A stretch of DNA of 64,000 bases from Pempheris klunzingeri (taxonomy: Eukaryota; Chordata; Actinopteri; Acropomatiformes; Pempheridae). Below are positions 21,162 through 33,696 of the stretch, one piece after another (position 1 is the first letter of the stretch; each line of letters opens with the position of its first letter). The notes beneath the pieces are model-generated. The model was not told the DNA's origin. It saw nothing but the letters and a program-made list of their open reading frames with translations, and did not search any database. A program made the position numbers and the translations under genes. The stretch spans positions 632,001-696,000 of the forward strand of contig NC_092030.1 in the NCBI RefSeq assembly GCF_042242105.1, in the 5' to 3' direction.

Positions 21162-23757
21162 ACAGGATCTCTTTCACTCTCTCTCCTCTCCGTCATGTCA
21201 CATGTAACTCGGTTTCATTTTTTTGTTTTCCAGCCTTTGTTGGACCATTCACTTAAATTATTTTCTGGTCTCTCGTGCACAGAGAGTGTAATCTTGCCTG
21301 TGAAGAGGAAAAAACAGCCTGATCATGTTCCCCTGCTCAGCTCCAGTGCTGCTACGTTCCAGTTTCATTGGGGATTTTCTATGTTTTCAACAAAGGACCA
21401 GCATAGAGATGAATGCACATATGATACATGTGCAGGAGGTAATTTAGGATCCTAAAAAGCCAAAACAGTTCAGTTCACGCTCAACCATCTGCAGCAGGAC
21501 CTGCTCCAACACCAGATCACCAGTCAGCGGCCTCAAATATCTGAAATACACTGAACAGTCTTATTCACGTCTTGTCCCAGTAAGTAGACCAATCCTTCCT
21601 TCGGACAGAGGGGGGGGGGGTTATCTCAGCTTCTCATCCCCACAGAGGACAGCAGTCCGGACGCCTCGGATCAGCTGATTGGACAGAAAGAGCAGGTTTG
21701 GGAAACCAGATCTACCTGCTCCTTTTGTCTGTAGTAACCAGAGGACCACCCCCCTCTCTCTACCCTCCTCCTTAAAACATTCTTTTTTCTGTCCACTTTG
21801 GCTCTGAACAGGACCTCTGGAGTCCAAAGTGGGTCAGTCTGATATCAGACAGCTTGTTGTTTGTGAGGGCAGGATGGAGAAAGAGAGAGAGGGCCAAAAG
21901 GAAAACGAGATGAGGCAAATGTCAAGTAATGGAGAAGCTAAAGTGAACATAATAAAAGTGTTAGAAGACCTGCGTACCACACAAACATGGGCGTGGAAGG
22001 AAAGAGAGGGGTGGACTCACCTCCTCGTGGTTTTTCTTGAGGAAGTAAAGCTCCTCCTTCAGGCTGTCCAGGTCTCCCCTCAGAGAGGCGATGATCTGCT
22101 CGTGGTCCGTCTTGGCCTTCTTCAGAGCAACACAGTCTCTCTCCACAGACTGGCACATCACCAGCTCCGTCTCCCACCTGATCAAAGAGTGTTTTAGCTG
22201 CAACAGAGCTGCTCGGGAAGTTACAGACATGTTCACATGTGTCTGCGGATGGAAACAACTGATCTGGTTCTGACTGACATCTGCACATGAAGCAGGAAAT
22301 AACTGCAGCAGGACAGAGTCTGAGCTTGAATACATGAGAAATATAAATATAATAAACCCTGGTATCAGTCTAATGCTGCCGTGCTCTCCAGCCACCCTGT
22401 TTAATCGACCTCGTCCTGGAGCCTCAATCACTCACTTGATTCTGAAGTCATCAGCAGCCAGCTTGGCGTTGTCGATCTCCAACATGAGACGAGCATTTTC
22501 CAGCGTCCTCTTCCTCACCTGACCGACGTTAACGTGGGAAAACAAAGTTACAACAGACGTTAACGTCTTTCATGGAGACACACTGAGGTCTGTTTCAAAA
22601 AGGAAACACATTCCAGCTTCATTAAACTGTAACTTCTTCCGTTTACTCAAAATCTGCAAAATAATCATTAACTACATTCAAGTTTCTGCCTCTGATGGAG
22701 CTGCAGATGCAAGAAAGAAACACTGGTGTGGACATTTGCATCCATGTTTTGTCTATGTAAACCAACCAAAGTCCTCCTGACCTCCAGCCGTGTGCACTGA
22801 CACAAACAGCACTTAAAAACTAGTGATCCATCTGCCTGTCTGCCTGTCTGTCTGCCTGCCTGCCTGTCTGTGTGGGTGTCTTCATGTCTACCTCCTGCTC
22901 AACAGCGTGAGCTTGGGCCATCATGGAATCAAGGTCGTGACCTTTGGGAATGCGGTCGAGCATCAGCTGCTTGATCCTCATCTCCAGGTCTGCGTTGGAG
23001 CGCTCCAGAGAGCGAACCTGCAGGAAGGAAACAGACACGTTGGAGGATTTATTTCCTGCTGACCAACAGCTTAGGAGTACATTGACTGCAGTGCCATATT
23101 AACGTGGTCCTTCTTCCTGCTCCACATTCATCTGGTAACTTTAGGTTTTTGCACACGGAGCATATAAAGAGTTTATGAAATATGCTGCTTTGTTATAAAG
23201 TAAAGTCAACAATATGTACAAGTAGAGCTGAAACAATGAGCTAATTAATCACTTAGTTTACACACATGATTTAATCTGTTCAGTCATCTTTCATGTTTCT
23301 AGCAGAGACCTCTTCTGCATCGAGTACTTTTACTACTTTAAGCACATCCTCCTGATTATACTCACACCCTTTTACTAAAGTCACATGTTTAATGCAGGAC
23401 CTTTCTAACGGTGTGGTCTTGGCACATTTCCTGCAGTAAAGGATGTGAATACTTGTTCCCCCTGTCGTCATTGTGCTGGTTCATGTGTCACACCTTGTCC
23501 AGGTAGTTGGCCAGGCGGTTGTTGAGGCTCTGCATGGCCTCCTTGTCGTTGATGCTGTTGCCGTGGACGCCGTTCAGCTGCAGGCTCATCGGCCCGTTGA
23601 GGTCCTGGCTGATGGAGGCCGAACGGCTCAGCGGGCCGGCGCCGGCGAAGGACACCGAAGCGCGGGAGCGAGCTCGGCCCGTGTCCATCAGAGAGCGGCT
23701 GGAGAAGGAGGGCTGGCGGTTCATGGAGAAGCTCCTGACTGAAATGCTGGAGGCCAT
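17910..23757 (-). CDS. Type I keratin, K18-like (intermediate filament protein)
   Basis: Nine coding exons in transcript order: 23757-23494, 23017-22892, 22518-22436, 22177-22021, 20689-20522, 20249-20124, 19272-19055, 18642-18614, 18025-17910. All junctions are GT-AG and in phase, giving 428 residues. The Ser/Arg-rich head covers residues 1 to about 70. The rod starts with the helix-initiation motif ([16 protein letters not shown], about 78-93) and ends with [13 protein letters not shown] at 368-380. A short tail with PPPPKK and a [12 protein letters not shown] stretch follows. The exon pattern of 126, 83, 157, 168, 126 and about 218 bp after the first exon is typical of type I keratin genes. 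It should pair with a type II keratin in epithelial filaments. The tail resembles the KVV-type tails of K18-like keratins, but I cannot assign the exact orthologue, so no symbol is given. The start at 23757 lies nine bases inside the exon and has a GG context; earlier in-frame Met codons lie in the presumed intron. Confidence 0.92.
18688..18900 (+). repeat. Dispersed teleost repeat copy (MITE/SINE-like) in keratin intron 8
   Basis: The copy begins AAAGGAATAGTTCAGCATTT, then has GATACCACTGTCATGTCT, GGTTAGCTT, CCAGGGGAAAATAGCTAG and GGCTCCATCCAAAG in order. I recall this order of blocks from an abundant repeat of percomorph genomes. A second, shorter copy lies at 35101-35255. The class (MITE or SINE-derived) was not determined, and the right end is uncertain. 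Confidence 0.65.
20938..20975. repeat. (TG)n microsatellite in keratin intron
   Basis: About 19 units between the fourth and fifth coding exons of the keratin gene (2-kb intron 20690-22020). Confidence 0.9.
21103..21165. repeat. (CA)n microsatellite with CT interruptions
   Basis: Two (CA)n blocks separated by CTCTCT, in the same keratin intron. Confidence 0.9.
22832..22871. repeat. CTGT/CTGC tetranucleotide tract
   Basis: Degenerate TGCC/TGTC units that start about 20 bp beyond the donor site of the second coding keratin exon (minus strand). Confidence 0.85.
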
Positions 23758-23766
23758 GATGGGTGG

Positions 23767-24951
23767 CTGTGAGGGCAGAGGATGAAATGGAGACATGAGA
23801 AGAGAAACCAATCACATGTTACATCTATCTCAGCTCCTCAGGGGTCATTCCTCTGAGGAGAGAACAGATGGATGTTACACAGGACGCATAGCTTCAAATG
23901 CCAGGCGGTCCGACCTGTCGCAGTCATTTCACGCTGGTTTTACATGAGACCTGCCTGTGGAGAAGCTCTCCTGAAGCTCTTAAGTAAACGGGTTTGATTC
24001 TAGCATTTGGCAGGACTTAAATACAAGTAGGGCTTTATATTCAGGGCCCCTGAACGGCCCTGGGAACGATGAGAGGAGCCTTTAAACGAGTGTAGGCCTT
24101 CTTCTGCATCGACGAGATGACCGACTTTACAGTCAGAGCCTCTTCAGTCTGTCCATCTCCGCTCGGCTCAAATACAGCCTCGACTCAAGTCACTGGAAAA
24201 TCAAAATGTAAATGAGAGCAGCTCAACTCTGGGTGGAAAAAGAGCCTCTCACTGGGACTGAGAACCCTCTCACATAGTCTATTACTATGATAATAAGATG
24301 CATTTTACATTCAAGGGGAAACTAATAGAGGATCCATGAAAAAAAGGAAAGAACAGAGGAGGTGGATGCAAAGACAGAAGCCTTCCTGAAGGTTGATCAG
24401 ATGTTATTAAATAACTGAAATGAACTGAAACTTTTTCTGTTTGGATCCAATTTGAATATAAAGAACATTTTTGGTGTTTTGGTGAACAGATGTGTTCACA
24501 GATTTGGAAGTCAAATGTCAGGACAGTGTGTCTTTGTGTGTGTGTGTTTGTGTGTCTTTGTGTGTGTGTGTGTGTGTGTGTAGGTGTGTGTGTGATGTTT
24601 CACGCAGGCTTGCTTTGTGTGTCTCTGTAGATTAGCGGCCAAGGGAACCTCTGTGTCTCCTTGTCACTTGATCCTTGCAACACGGTTCCCACAACACTAC
24701 AAAGGGCCGAGCAGGAGACAGACGCTCCTTGTTCAGATGAAAGATAGAGCTTGGGAAAATGATCGGGAAATATTCGAGAGAATTCCAGTGACACAAGGAG
24801 ACACTTTGTTCAGCAGGAAGTGGACTTTCATTTCTCTCTTTTTTTAGGCGATCTTGTCATTAGCTCACAATCAGTTACGATGACAGTTCTGAATGAAAGT
24901 GTAAGAAAATAAGATTCTTTGCTTTAGGAAAGTGGCAAAAGCTTCTTCTTC

Positions 24952-24986
<35 letters not shown>

Positions 24987-25134
24987 ATTTTGATTTAGAT
25001 CAATGCTTCATGTTTTCTAAATCTCAACTATTAAACTCAATAAAACAACAAAGCAGAACCACTGAAAACTATCTAAATAATACATTTCAATAAAACCAAT
25101 CACTGAAAAAAAGTCCTAAAGTCGTGCTACTCAC
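23767..25134 (-). other. First intron of the keratin gene
   Basis: About 1.4 kb between the non-coding first exon (donor GTGAGT at 25134) and the acceptor at 23768-23767. It holds an imperfect (TG)n block at about 24530-24595 and a (TA)n tract at 24954-24983. No other feature is seen. First introns of simple-epithelial keratins often hold enhancers; none is identified here. Confidence 0.5.
24954..24983. repeat. (TA)n microsatellite
   Basis: About 15 TA units. Confidence 0.9.
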
Positions 25135-25216
25135 CAGGTTTTGTTCAGGTAGAGGCAGTGAGGGACCCAGAGGAACACGGCAGCTCTGTGCTGCTGATGC
25201 TACAGGTGTGCTTATA
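25135..25216 (-). promoter_or_regulatory. Keratin promoter TATA box and non-coding first exon
   Basis: On the minus strand, TATAAG (CTTATA at 25211-25216 as given) is followed after about 30 bp by a stretch ending in CCTG and the donor GTGAGT at 25134. This gives a non-coding exon of about 50 bp at 25135 to about 25185. The start site is inferred from the TATA spacing. Confidence 0.55.
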
Positions 25217-26275
25217 TTCAGGTGTGCAGGAAGTGGGAGGAGCTCTGAGCGGGAGGTGTGTTTTCTGCACCTGCAGGTCTGACAAATGTGGCTGTGGGGT
25301 CTCCTGATGAAACTGTAACACCCCTTCAGTTTCAGCAGCTACGGAGGTGCAGCAGGACGCTCCAGTGCTCACTTTGTACATTTTCATGCACTTAAAAATC
25401 TTCTCAACAAGCTCCTCCGTCTTTCTCTGACCCTCCTCCCTTTATTCTGATGTCTGAACTACTTAAAGATCCCCTGCAGAAACATTTGAAGACAGAAATA
25501 TAATCTGCTTGGAATAGTATTTTGTGTCTGATGTGGTTTTTCAAAAACAAAATAATTCAGTTAAAAAGAATCCAGAATCTGAACATAAACATGTTGTTCA
25601 TGTTCAAGTGTCCGTGTCACACTTCATCAATATGATGAGCAGGTTAACAGGTAAAACTGGGCTGTAAAATCAAAACAGTGAGCTGAAAGATGCTAAAGTG
25701 CTCCGTAGAGCTGCTGATGAGTCTCTGTGTTTTCTATTGTTCAGGTAAGATTTTAAAAAATGACAACACTTAAAACATAATTCAGACACATGGCAGATAT
25801 CCAGTCAGTGCTGCTGGCAGTTTCCATCTTGCAGCAGCATCACTGATCCCAATAAAACACGTCCTCTCATGTATCCGTGCTATTAAATATCTCAGGATCA
25901 TTACCGTGTGGGTCTGGGGGGGTGCCGCCCCACCTGCAGCCCTCCTCGTCCTGCCGTCGGTCGTCCTGCTGCAACCCGAGCCTGCCTCCACCTGTCAGGG
26001 ATAAAATATTCAGCAAGTCACCGAGAGAAGGAAAAGCTGCTGAAACACACCAGGTGAGGAGAGGAAAGGCTGCTGCTCAGGACAGACTAACAGACTCTCC
26101 GCTCACACAGTGAACCCAGAAAGTCTCCAGGAGACGTTCACACAGCTGGAAAGATGCAGGGGGAAGTGTCAGCTGACTGAAACTGACTGTCATTTATTTA
26201 CTCTGTGTGTGTGTGTGTGTGTAGAATATCACACAGAGATCTGTCACTACCAGTATTTACTTTTACATTTATCTA

Positions 26276-26311
<36 letters not shown>

Positions 26312-28639
26312 TCACTCACACTCTAACTGTGACTCCTGTGAACTTTGTCCATGTAAAGTCTGTCAGAAACATTGAAGGACTCTGATGTGATCGGTTTCCC
26401 TCATGTTGTCATATTCAAAGTGACTCCTTTTAATTCTGGTTTCTGGACCACAGCTGATGTACTGAATCTATTCTATGTCACAAACATTGAGAACAAAGAT
26501 ATCCAACATATAAAACATAAAAAGATGTCGAGTATAGAAGACATGAGAGTGATAACTTTGTCCTAACCACAGTTATCACACGTTACAGAAGGTTCAGTGA
26601 TCCAAAACAAACAGCACTGACGTGTGATTATTATAATTTCATCTGTTCTTCAGAGGATAGAAGTGTTGCATCAGTGCCCTCAGTGTCCGTCACAGCTCAC
26701 ACACTGTCCCCCTGTCCTCTGTCTCCGCTGTGTGGTGGAAGCTGCTCAGCACAGCTGCAGCGCTGATAGCAGCGCAGCCCAAAAGAGGGCAGCAGCAGGC
26801 CGCAGGACTGAGCTGCTCACCGAGCTGCTCACCGTTAGTCCCCACACAGCGTCTACATTCACTGTTCAATGTGTTTCTAAGGGCTGGGGAAATGAAGATG
26901 AAATTTAAAATGTCTTTGAGTTTGAGTGAGAATTAAAGTAAAAAGAAATAAATTCTTTGAACCCCTTCAGACAGAATAATAAACCACACTGACTTATTAA
27001 TGGCTGCTGCACCGTTTCATCTGCAGGAAATGATGCTTTGTTTTTCATACACATTAGTGTCTTTGGACACTTTAAAATAAAGCTGGCTGAGCAGCACAGG
27101 TTAGAAATGTCTGATTATTCAAAGAGGCATTTACAGTTAAGGACAAGCACCATTAAAGTGGAGGTGTGCTGAACGCTCAGCGACCTCTGCTCTGACTTTC
27201 ACTTCTCTCTTTCCACTCGCTCGCTCTGGTGTGGATCAGAGTTTGGCTGTTAGAAAAACAAACAGGTGATTAGACTGGCAGGATGTCAGGATACTGCTCG
27301 TGACCCCACTTGACCCCCCACGACCCCTGTCACAAGTGATCATGTGGTCCTGTGGTACCGACGGCGTCCAGCTCGGGTCGACGGGACGCTGAGCCCCACA
27401 GACTGGACGGTTCACGGCTTACTGGGGTGATGAGGAGCGTGAAGGAGAGTTTAGGACATGACCACAGCGTAAACATCTGTGGTCTTCATTTTTCACATGA
27501 GCGGTCAGTTTGTAAGTGGGTGACACAACATGATGCAGAGAGAGTCACAGAGCACGAATACACAAGTGTGACAGCCGCAGCAAACATAAAGAACTTCACA
27601 CTGATGTTTGTTTAGTTTGATCAGGTTACCTCCTGGAAAAGGACTTGACGGAAAAACACAACTAGGATGATACTGCTGCTCTTCACTCTGTGGTGAGTCC
27701 TCGAAAGTTTGGTCGAAGGCAGGTGAAGCCTGCAGAGCCTCTCACAGCACAACTGGAGATGTGTTCGCAGGTAATCGGGGAAAAAGGCCTCCTTCTCTGA
27801 CAGAAAACTAACGACAAGTTCAGGCTCCGACTGAGGGACCTGATCCAGGAGATGTAGGTGAAGTGGTGAGAAAACAGAGAAACATCATCACATGTTGTTT
27901 TAAACCATTTCGTTCAGCTTTAGATGAGCAAAGACTCTCTCGGTCCGAGTGCTTCAACACTATAGATATCCAGTATTCACAGAGCTCATTATGCTCCTCA
28001 GACCTGACACCAAATGAAGACGTCTCCACAGTAAAAGTTACAGCTCTGATGAGACACATCGTCACATGGGGAATGTTAAGACAATGGAAAAGCAAGTGTA
28101 CAAGCAGTGTCAGAGAACTGTCCTTGTTTCCAGCTTTGCTCTCTCTGAATAATAATTCTGTGTTTAATTAACCAAAGAGTGGATCTCAGCGGTCTGACGG
28201 CAGCAAAACCAGCTTTCTGTCTGCAGTCAACTGTCAAAGTGTCCTTGTTTGTATCTATATGAACGTCTATAGCTGCACAGACATCCTCCTGTGACTCAGG
28301 TGTGTTTCTGGGTCATCTTTCGCTCTGTGTTTTTGTCTCTTATTAAATGACAGAATGGATTTCAGCATTTATAAAGCAACATTTTCCTTTAAAAAGTCCT
28401 TTAAATCCTCCACAGCTTTGATTCACATCATTTCTGCAGCCTTGAGTCTCACTCACCATAATTATTATCACCTTTATTATTCACTCCAGCAGACCTTCAG
28501 CTTCGTCACAACACTGGAGTATGACCTTACTGTAAAATCTTACTGTAAATTATTTAAGGCAATTAGCTTTCTGCTGGTTTTCCTCTTTCTTTCTCACAGT
28601 TTGCATCAGAAGTTGAAATCAAAGGTAACAAATGGAAGT
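25217..28639. other. Intergenic, nothing recognisable
   Basis: No exon seen. It holds (GT)n at about 26203-26222 and (CA)n at about 26278-26318, and otherwise AT-rich sequence. This is the start of the 23-kb stretch without genes. Confidence 0.5.
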
Positions 28640-28800
28640 AGATTCGTTATTCCACCAATTTTAGGAGCTCAAAGCGGCGCTCCATTGCTCTGATTGATGC
28701 AATTTGGGCCCCGAGTCAGTGTTTGATGGGCGGACTTCAGAACAGCGGCCCCTCTCTGATAAGAAGATACCAATCTGAGTAATTACACACAGATAACGAC
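28640..28800. promoter_or_regulatory. CNE-like block
   Basis: Unique sequence with TTGATGCAATTTGG, GATAAGAAGATA and AGTAATTACAC (a TAATTA homeodomain core), flanked by simple repeats. It looks like a conserved non-coding element, but conservation cannot be tested here. Confidence 0.25.
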
Positions 28801-29079
28801 ATATGTGAGCAACTCAGGAGGTCAGCACCTGCACTCGCTCCCTCTTTTCTTTTGCTTTAACCATCAGTCCCCCCCCCCCCGCCGCCCCCCCGCCTGAGTG
28901 CAGGTTGCTGTTTGTGTGACGGAAACACGTCAGACCGCTCAGCATGTGTGTGGAGATCATTATCAGCAGGCTTGGTAATATTTAAGATAAGGATCTATAT
29001 GCAGAGCTGGTGAGTGTATGAGAAGTTGAAAGGGAACGAGCTGTGTGTGTGTGAGTGTGTGTGTGTGTGAGTGAGTGTG

Positions 29080-29114
<35 letters not shown>

Positions 29115-29839
29115 GTGCTGTATTAACCCTTATTGAAGAGGGAAGCAGCGCTCTTGTCCGTCCTGCTCACGGCCCTGAGAGGCAGCAGCAGCAGACTAAC
29201 CTCCTTCCTACTGGGGGGGTTTAAGTGCTGGAAAGTTTCCAGGAGCTTTAAGACTTTTATTATTAAGTTTTCTTCAGAGTTTTAGTAAATAAGGTCATGT
29301 TTGATGGACTATCATCATTATTTTTCCAGTATTGTCCTCATTTGTTCTATATGTTATTATAATGATGCACAGTTTGACATATTGTACCAGAGTTTACATT
29401 AAGAAAAGAGATGACCATCTCCATGTGAGGAAAAACAATATCACATACACTAAACACACGCTGTGGGCATCAGTGACCCTTTGGATCAAAAAATGAAAAT
29501 CACTTTCAATGTTTGACTCTGCAGAAATGAAGGTTTTTTTATTTTCACATATTTTTGTCAGACATGAAAATGAGGCCGAGGCTCTAAACCGGACACGAGA
29601 CAATAATGACAGAGCTGTGATCCGTCGCTAATGTGATCATTGGATGTTTGTTTTGAGGGAGAGAGCTCAAAATCCAATGTTGCTCAGCTTTCCTTCATTT
29701 GGTCCCATTAACCGCTGGCAGCACTCTTGTTTTTCCGTTTGTTGTTGAAAGAAGCCCTTTCATATTCATATTCCACGATCTGAAGTCTGTGTGTGTGTGT
29801 GTGTGTGTGTGACTGTGTGTGTGTGACTGTGTGTGTGTG

Positions 29840-29885
<46 letters not shown>

Positions 29886-30449
29886 AGTGTGTGTGTGTGT
29901 GTGACTGTGTGTGTGTGTGGGCACAGACTAAGAGCTGTGGGTTTGTTAACAGCATGAAAACAGCAGTAATAGTTGTCAGTGTAGCTCCGTCTCTAATAAA
30001 TAGCTGTTAGTACTCTGACTTATAAAAACCAGTGAACTGAATCTTTAATGTGGAAAATACATTTTAGAAAATGTACATCACATTCATTATGACCATTCAT
30101 CTTTTAAAACCAAAATATTTGTCCAGATCAGCTGAGAGACCTGAAGCTGTGCACCATTGTTGGAGGCCGTGAACTTTAAGTGCAGTTAATTAAGTAAAGT
30201 ATCACCAAAACCTGATATCTGAATCAGGACTGTTTTCTGATGAACGACATGTTTAGTCACTTCGTCTTCAATGTGAGATATTAGCAATTAGCCGATGAGC
30301 CTGATTAAAACAAACCCTCCTGACGTAGTTAAAGGGCTCGTCCGACTACGTGTCACCATGTCACTCTGACAACAGGAGAAGAAAGAGTGTTTTTTTAGCA
30401 CCGACTGAGCGACATGAAACATTTTACTGCTTCTTGGTTGAAGTAAGTT
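28801..30449. other. Intergenic with microsatellites
   Basis: Holds a C-rich run at 28869-28891, an imperfect GT/GA tract at about 29041-29115, and a long GT array with ACTG interruptions at about 29787-29930. No gene seen. Confidence 0.6.
29787..29930. repeat. (GT)n array with GACT interruptions
   Basis: A composite array of GT units broken by GTGACTGTG at several points. Confidence 0.9.
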
Positions 30450-31080
30450 GTTGATCAATATGCCCAGCGGGTGCGATGAATATGCACGAGGCGTCCGCCG
30501 CGGCGGCCCGGTAATTGCCGGTCGTCAGGGGTGGCAGGCACGGTAATTTGCATCTTGGGGATCCTGCAATCAGCGTTCTATTCATTAGCGCGCCAGCCGC
30601 TTCATCTGCTGGCCACTCAGAGCTGCCAATCTCCCCTCGGCAGCCAAAGCATCTGAAAAAAAACAGAATGGAAAAGTTTCAATTACAAGCCGGCGGGTAG
30701 TGGTGTAACAAGTCCTAAACCCTGTATTTAGGCCGCTTTGTGCAGGTGATTGACTGTTACTGCATTGTGAAAGAGAATTAGGGGAGAACTCAATGGAACA
30801 AGCTTAATCTCATGTATTTTATATCACCTTTATCTTGGGGTGACTGTCTGCATTCACAGGAGGGAGCGGACACCGGCTACAGCGTCTTCGCCCGTCTGAA
30901 GTGGGCCTTCAGCGCCTCCATTGAAGCGGAGGGGGGAAGGGTCACATGAAAGAAAGCTTATTATACCTCCATAAGTGAGCGCAGGCACTCAAGGCCATTG
31001 TCTCATAAAGACTGGGCCGGCTACAGGCTAACGCTAATCCATCATTCTCTTTACAACACTGATTTCCAGTGTGTTACGGC
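30450..31080. promoter_or_regulatory. CNE-like block with octamer and homeodomain cores
   Basis: About 630 bp of balanced, repeat-free sequence. ATTTGCAT at 30546-30553 is a perfect POU octamer. GAATATGCA near 30478, GGTAATTGCC near 30510 and TTCATTAGCG near 30580 are homeodomain- or POU-type cores. No convincing open frame crosses it. It is the best enhancer candidate of the gene desert by appearance, but conservation and activity are unknown. Confidence 0.35.
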
Positions 31081-31128
31081 TGCATGTGACACAGTTTATC
31101 AGAGCAGGACAGGACGTTTAGCTGAGGG

Positions 31129-31130
<2 letters not shown>

Positions 31131-31185
<55 letters not shown>
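31131..31185. repeat. (CA)n microsatellite
   Basis: About 27 uninterrupted units. Confidence 0.95.
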
Positions 31186-31187
<2 letters not shown>

Positions 31188-32098
31188 GATAACCTCATAA
31201 ATAAACGTGACAGCTCGTACGTGGACGCAGAAAAATTCTCACTTTTATTTCCTGTATCCTGTCCCTGAGCTTTATTTCTTATGTTTTACCTTTACCTCTG
31301 AAAGGAGGATGCATGACTGCTGGAAGTTTTATCCTGATGACCTCTGAACCCAAAGTGTGTGTGTGTGTGTGTGTGTGTGTCTGCCAGCAGGATGGGAGTT
31401 CCTTGTGGTCGAAGCCGACGGTCTCTGGAGGAGTGAGTGCCCAAAGAGTGCACAACACAAGTGTGTGTGTGTGTGTGTTTGCAGTAGAGCTGTGAATCTT
31501 CTATTGTTTTACAGTGACATAGTCGCTGTTTCCTGCATCATAAATCTACATGTTCACACACACACACACATACACACACACACTCACATTAATATATATA
31601 ATTCACACACACACACACACACACACACAGATGAAAATACAGGGATAATACATAAACAGATGCAACCAATAACTAATAATACCCCTTACACCACAAGTCC
31701 ATCTGAAATAAACACACACACACACACACACACACACACCTCTGCACACACACACACACACACACACCTCTGCACACACAGGTCCTTTGCCCTGCCATTG
31801 TGTTCCAGAGGAAGCCTGCAAGCGGAGGAGGAGGTCGGATCTCGTCCTCAGCTGAAGGAGAGTGCAGGACAGAGGGATGGAAAGACGAGGCCGAGAGGAG
31901 GCGAAGGAGGAAGAGGAAGAGGAAGAGGGTGAAGAGGAGGAGGCTGACGGGGGCTCAGTACGTGAACACAAACCCAGAGAGGGTCCACAGGTGGGAATCA
32001 CAACCTCAACAAATGAGCCTCTTATTTTAATATCACTGACAAGATAATAATTAGAAAACACTGAATGTCAGTCTGTATTTTACATAGCTCAGTAATGT

Positions 32099-32157
<59 letters not shown>

Positions 32158-32263
32158 TAATCAAGCGTGTAGGACTGATGACTCTATAATAGTGTCTGCT
32201 AACGGGATAGAAACACTTTTCATTGGCACGGAGCTGTTTAACTGATTAAAGCCACCACATCAA

Positions 32264-32312
<49 letters not shown>

Positions 32313-33637
32313 TTGATGCATCACTTAGGGACACAAAGAGCTGACAGCCACTGAGCTCTGAAACAAAGCAGACAGTAGTCTAATTAAAATAAAAAGAGAT
32401 TTTCTGGTTTTCTGGAGGCACAAAGGGTTAAAGGCTGTTATTTCAGCAGTGTGTTAGCGAGAGGCTGATGTGAAGGAGGAGCGGCTGGAAACAGCTCCGT
32501 AGTCATGGAAACGGGTGTATGAAAAACATATTCTATTATTCTGACGACCTCAGTTTGATTATTGGCTCATATCAGGGACGATGTTACTTAAATGGCGGTT
32601 GTGCGGATGCTGACGTCCATCCGTCACAAACACCTCGACAGACATGCGTGCTCCCCTGAGGATGACTTAATGATAACCCTTAGCGTCTCATGCAGCTGCA
32701 AAACCAAGCTGCACTTTGTTTACTGCTAATGAGCCAAAGTTCTCGTGCTAATATGCTAAACTAGCATGCTAACCATCATACTCTCTAAACATGAGCGTGT
32801 TAGCATGCTAACATTAGCATTTAGCTGGAGGCTCAGCTATATAATTTATATTCAACCCAGTTTTTTTGTTTTTCTTTTGCAAAAATACTGCGAGGATCGT
32901 TATCATCACATTTTATTTTTAAGCAGTTTTTTTTTTATTTAAATTAATTAATGCTGGTTTTTGTAGGTATGAGATCAGGGCCCAAAAGTCTGAGAGCACA
33001 TAGAAAACCTCTTTAATATATATAATCAGACACATTTAGAAACACACAGCGTCATGATGTGTAGAATTAAGAGGAACATTTTAAGATTCTGCACAATTTC
33101 TAATCTAATTACATTTAATGGCATTTGTGGCTTCAAACACTCTTTTGTACAAAAGCGGAAATAAATCATCTGAAAACAAAATAAATCTGAAGAAGTTCAG
33201 TTGGTCGATGCCATGAATTTGCTTAAATCTGACTGAAACTGGGGAGACATCACAACACCTTACACTTCTGAATGTTTCTCAACCTTTCTGATCATTTCTA
33301 GGTTTCTATATAAGGAATAACAGAGATAAGTAGACTTTCAGCCGTGTGGACCTGCAGAACACCCAGGATGAAAGCTGTGACTGAGAGAGTTTGACAGCAA
33401 AGTAAACTTCTGACTGCTGCTGCACGCTCCATCTCAACCCACACCTGTAAACATGACCATAAGGAGACAGACTTCTGCTCCTCGCTCCCAACAGCAGCAG
33501 CTCCTCCTTTGTTTTCTGTGCACCTCACCTGCACACGGTATCACCAGAGCAGCCTATTTCTGTAATCACTGAAACAACACTGATGATTTGACACGTCTCT
33601 GTCAGATTACTATGAAGCACCTCTCCCAATTCTGCTT

Positions 33638-33696
<59 letters not shown>

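Noticed and set aside
23758-23811. A longer keratin N-terminus starting at in-frame Met codons upstream of 23757
   Set aside because: A pyrimidine-rich acceptor ending in CAG at 23767 lies between them, and a TATA box with a non-coding exon lies at 25135-25216. [11 protein letters not shown] is the more likely start.
31862-32047. Acidic Glu-rich open frame with a donor-like end
   Set aside because: It comes from a purine-rich GAGGAAGAGG stretch, with no matching upstream or downstream exon and no family resemblance.
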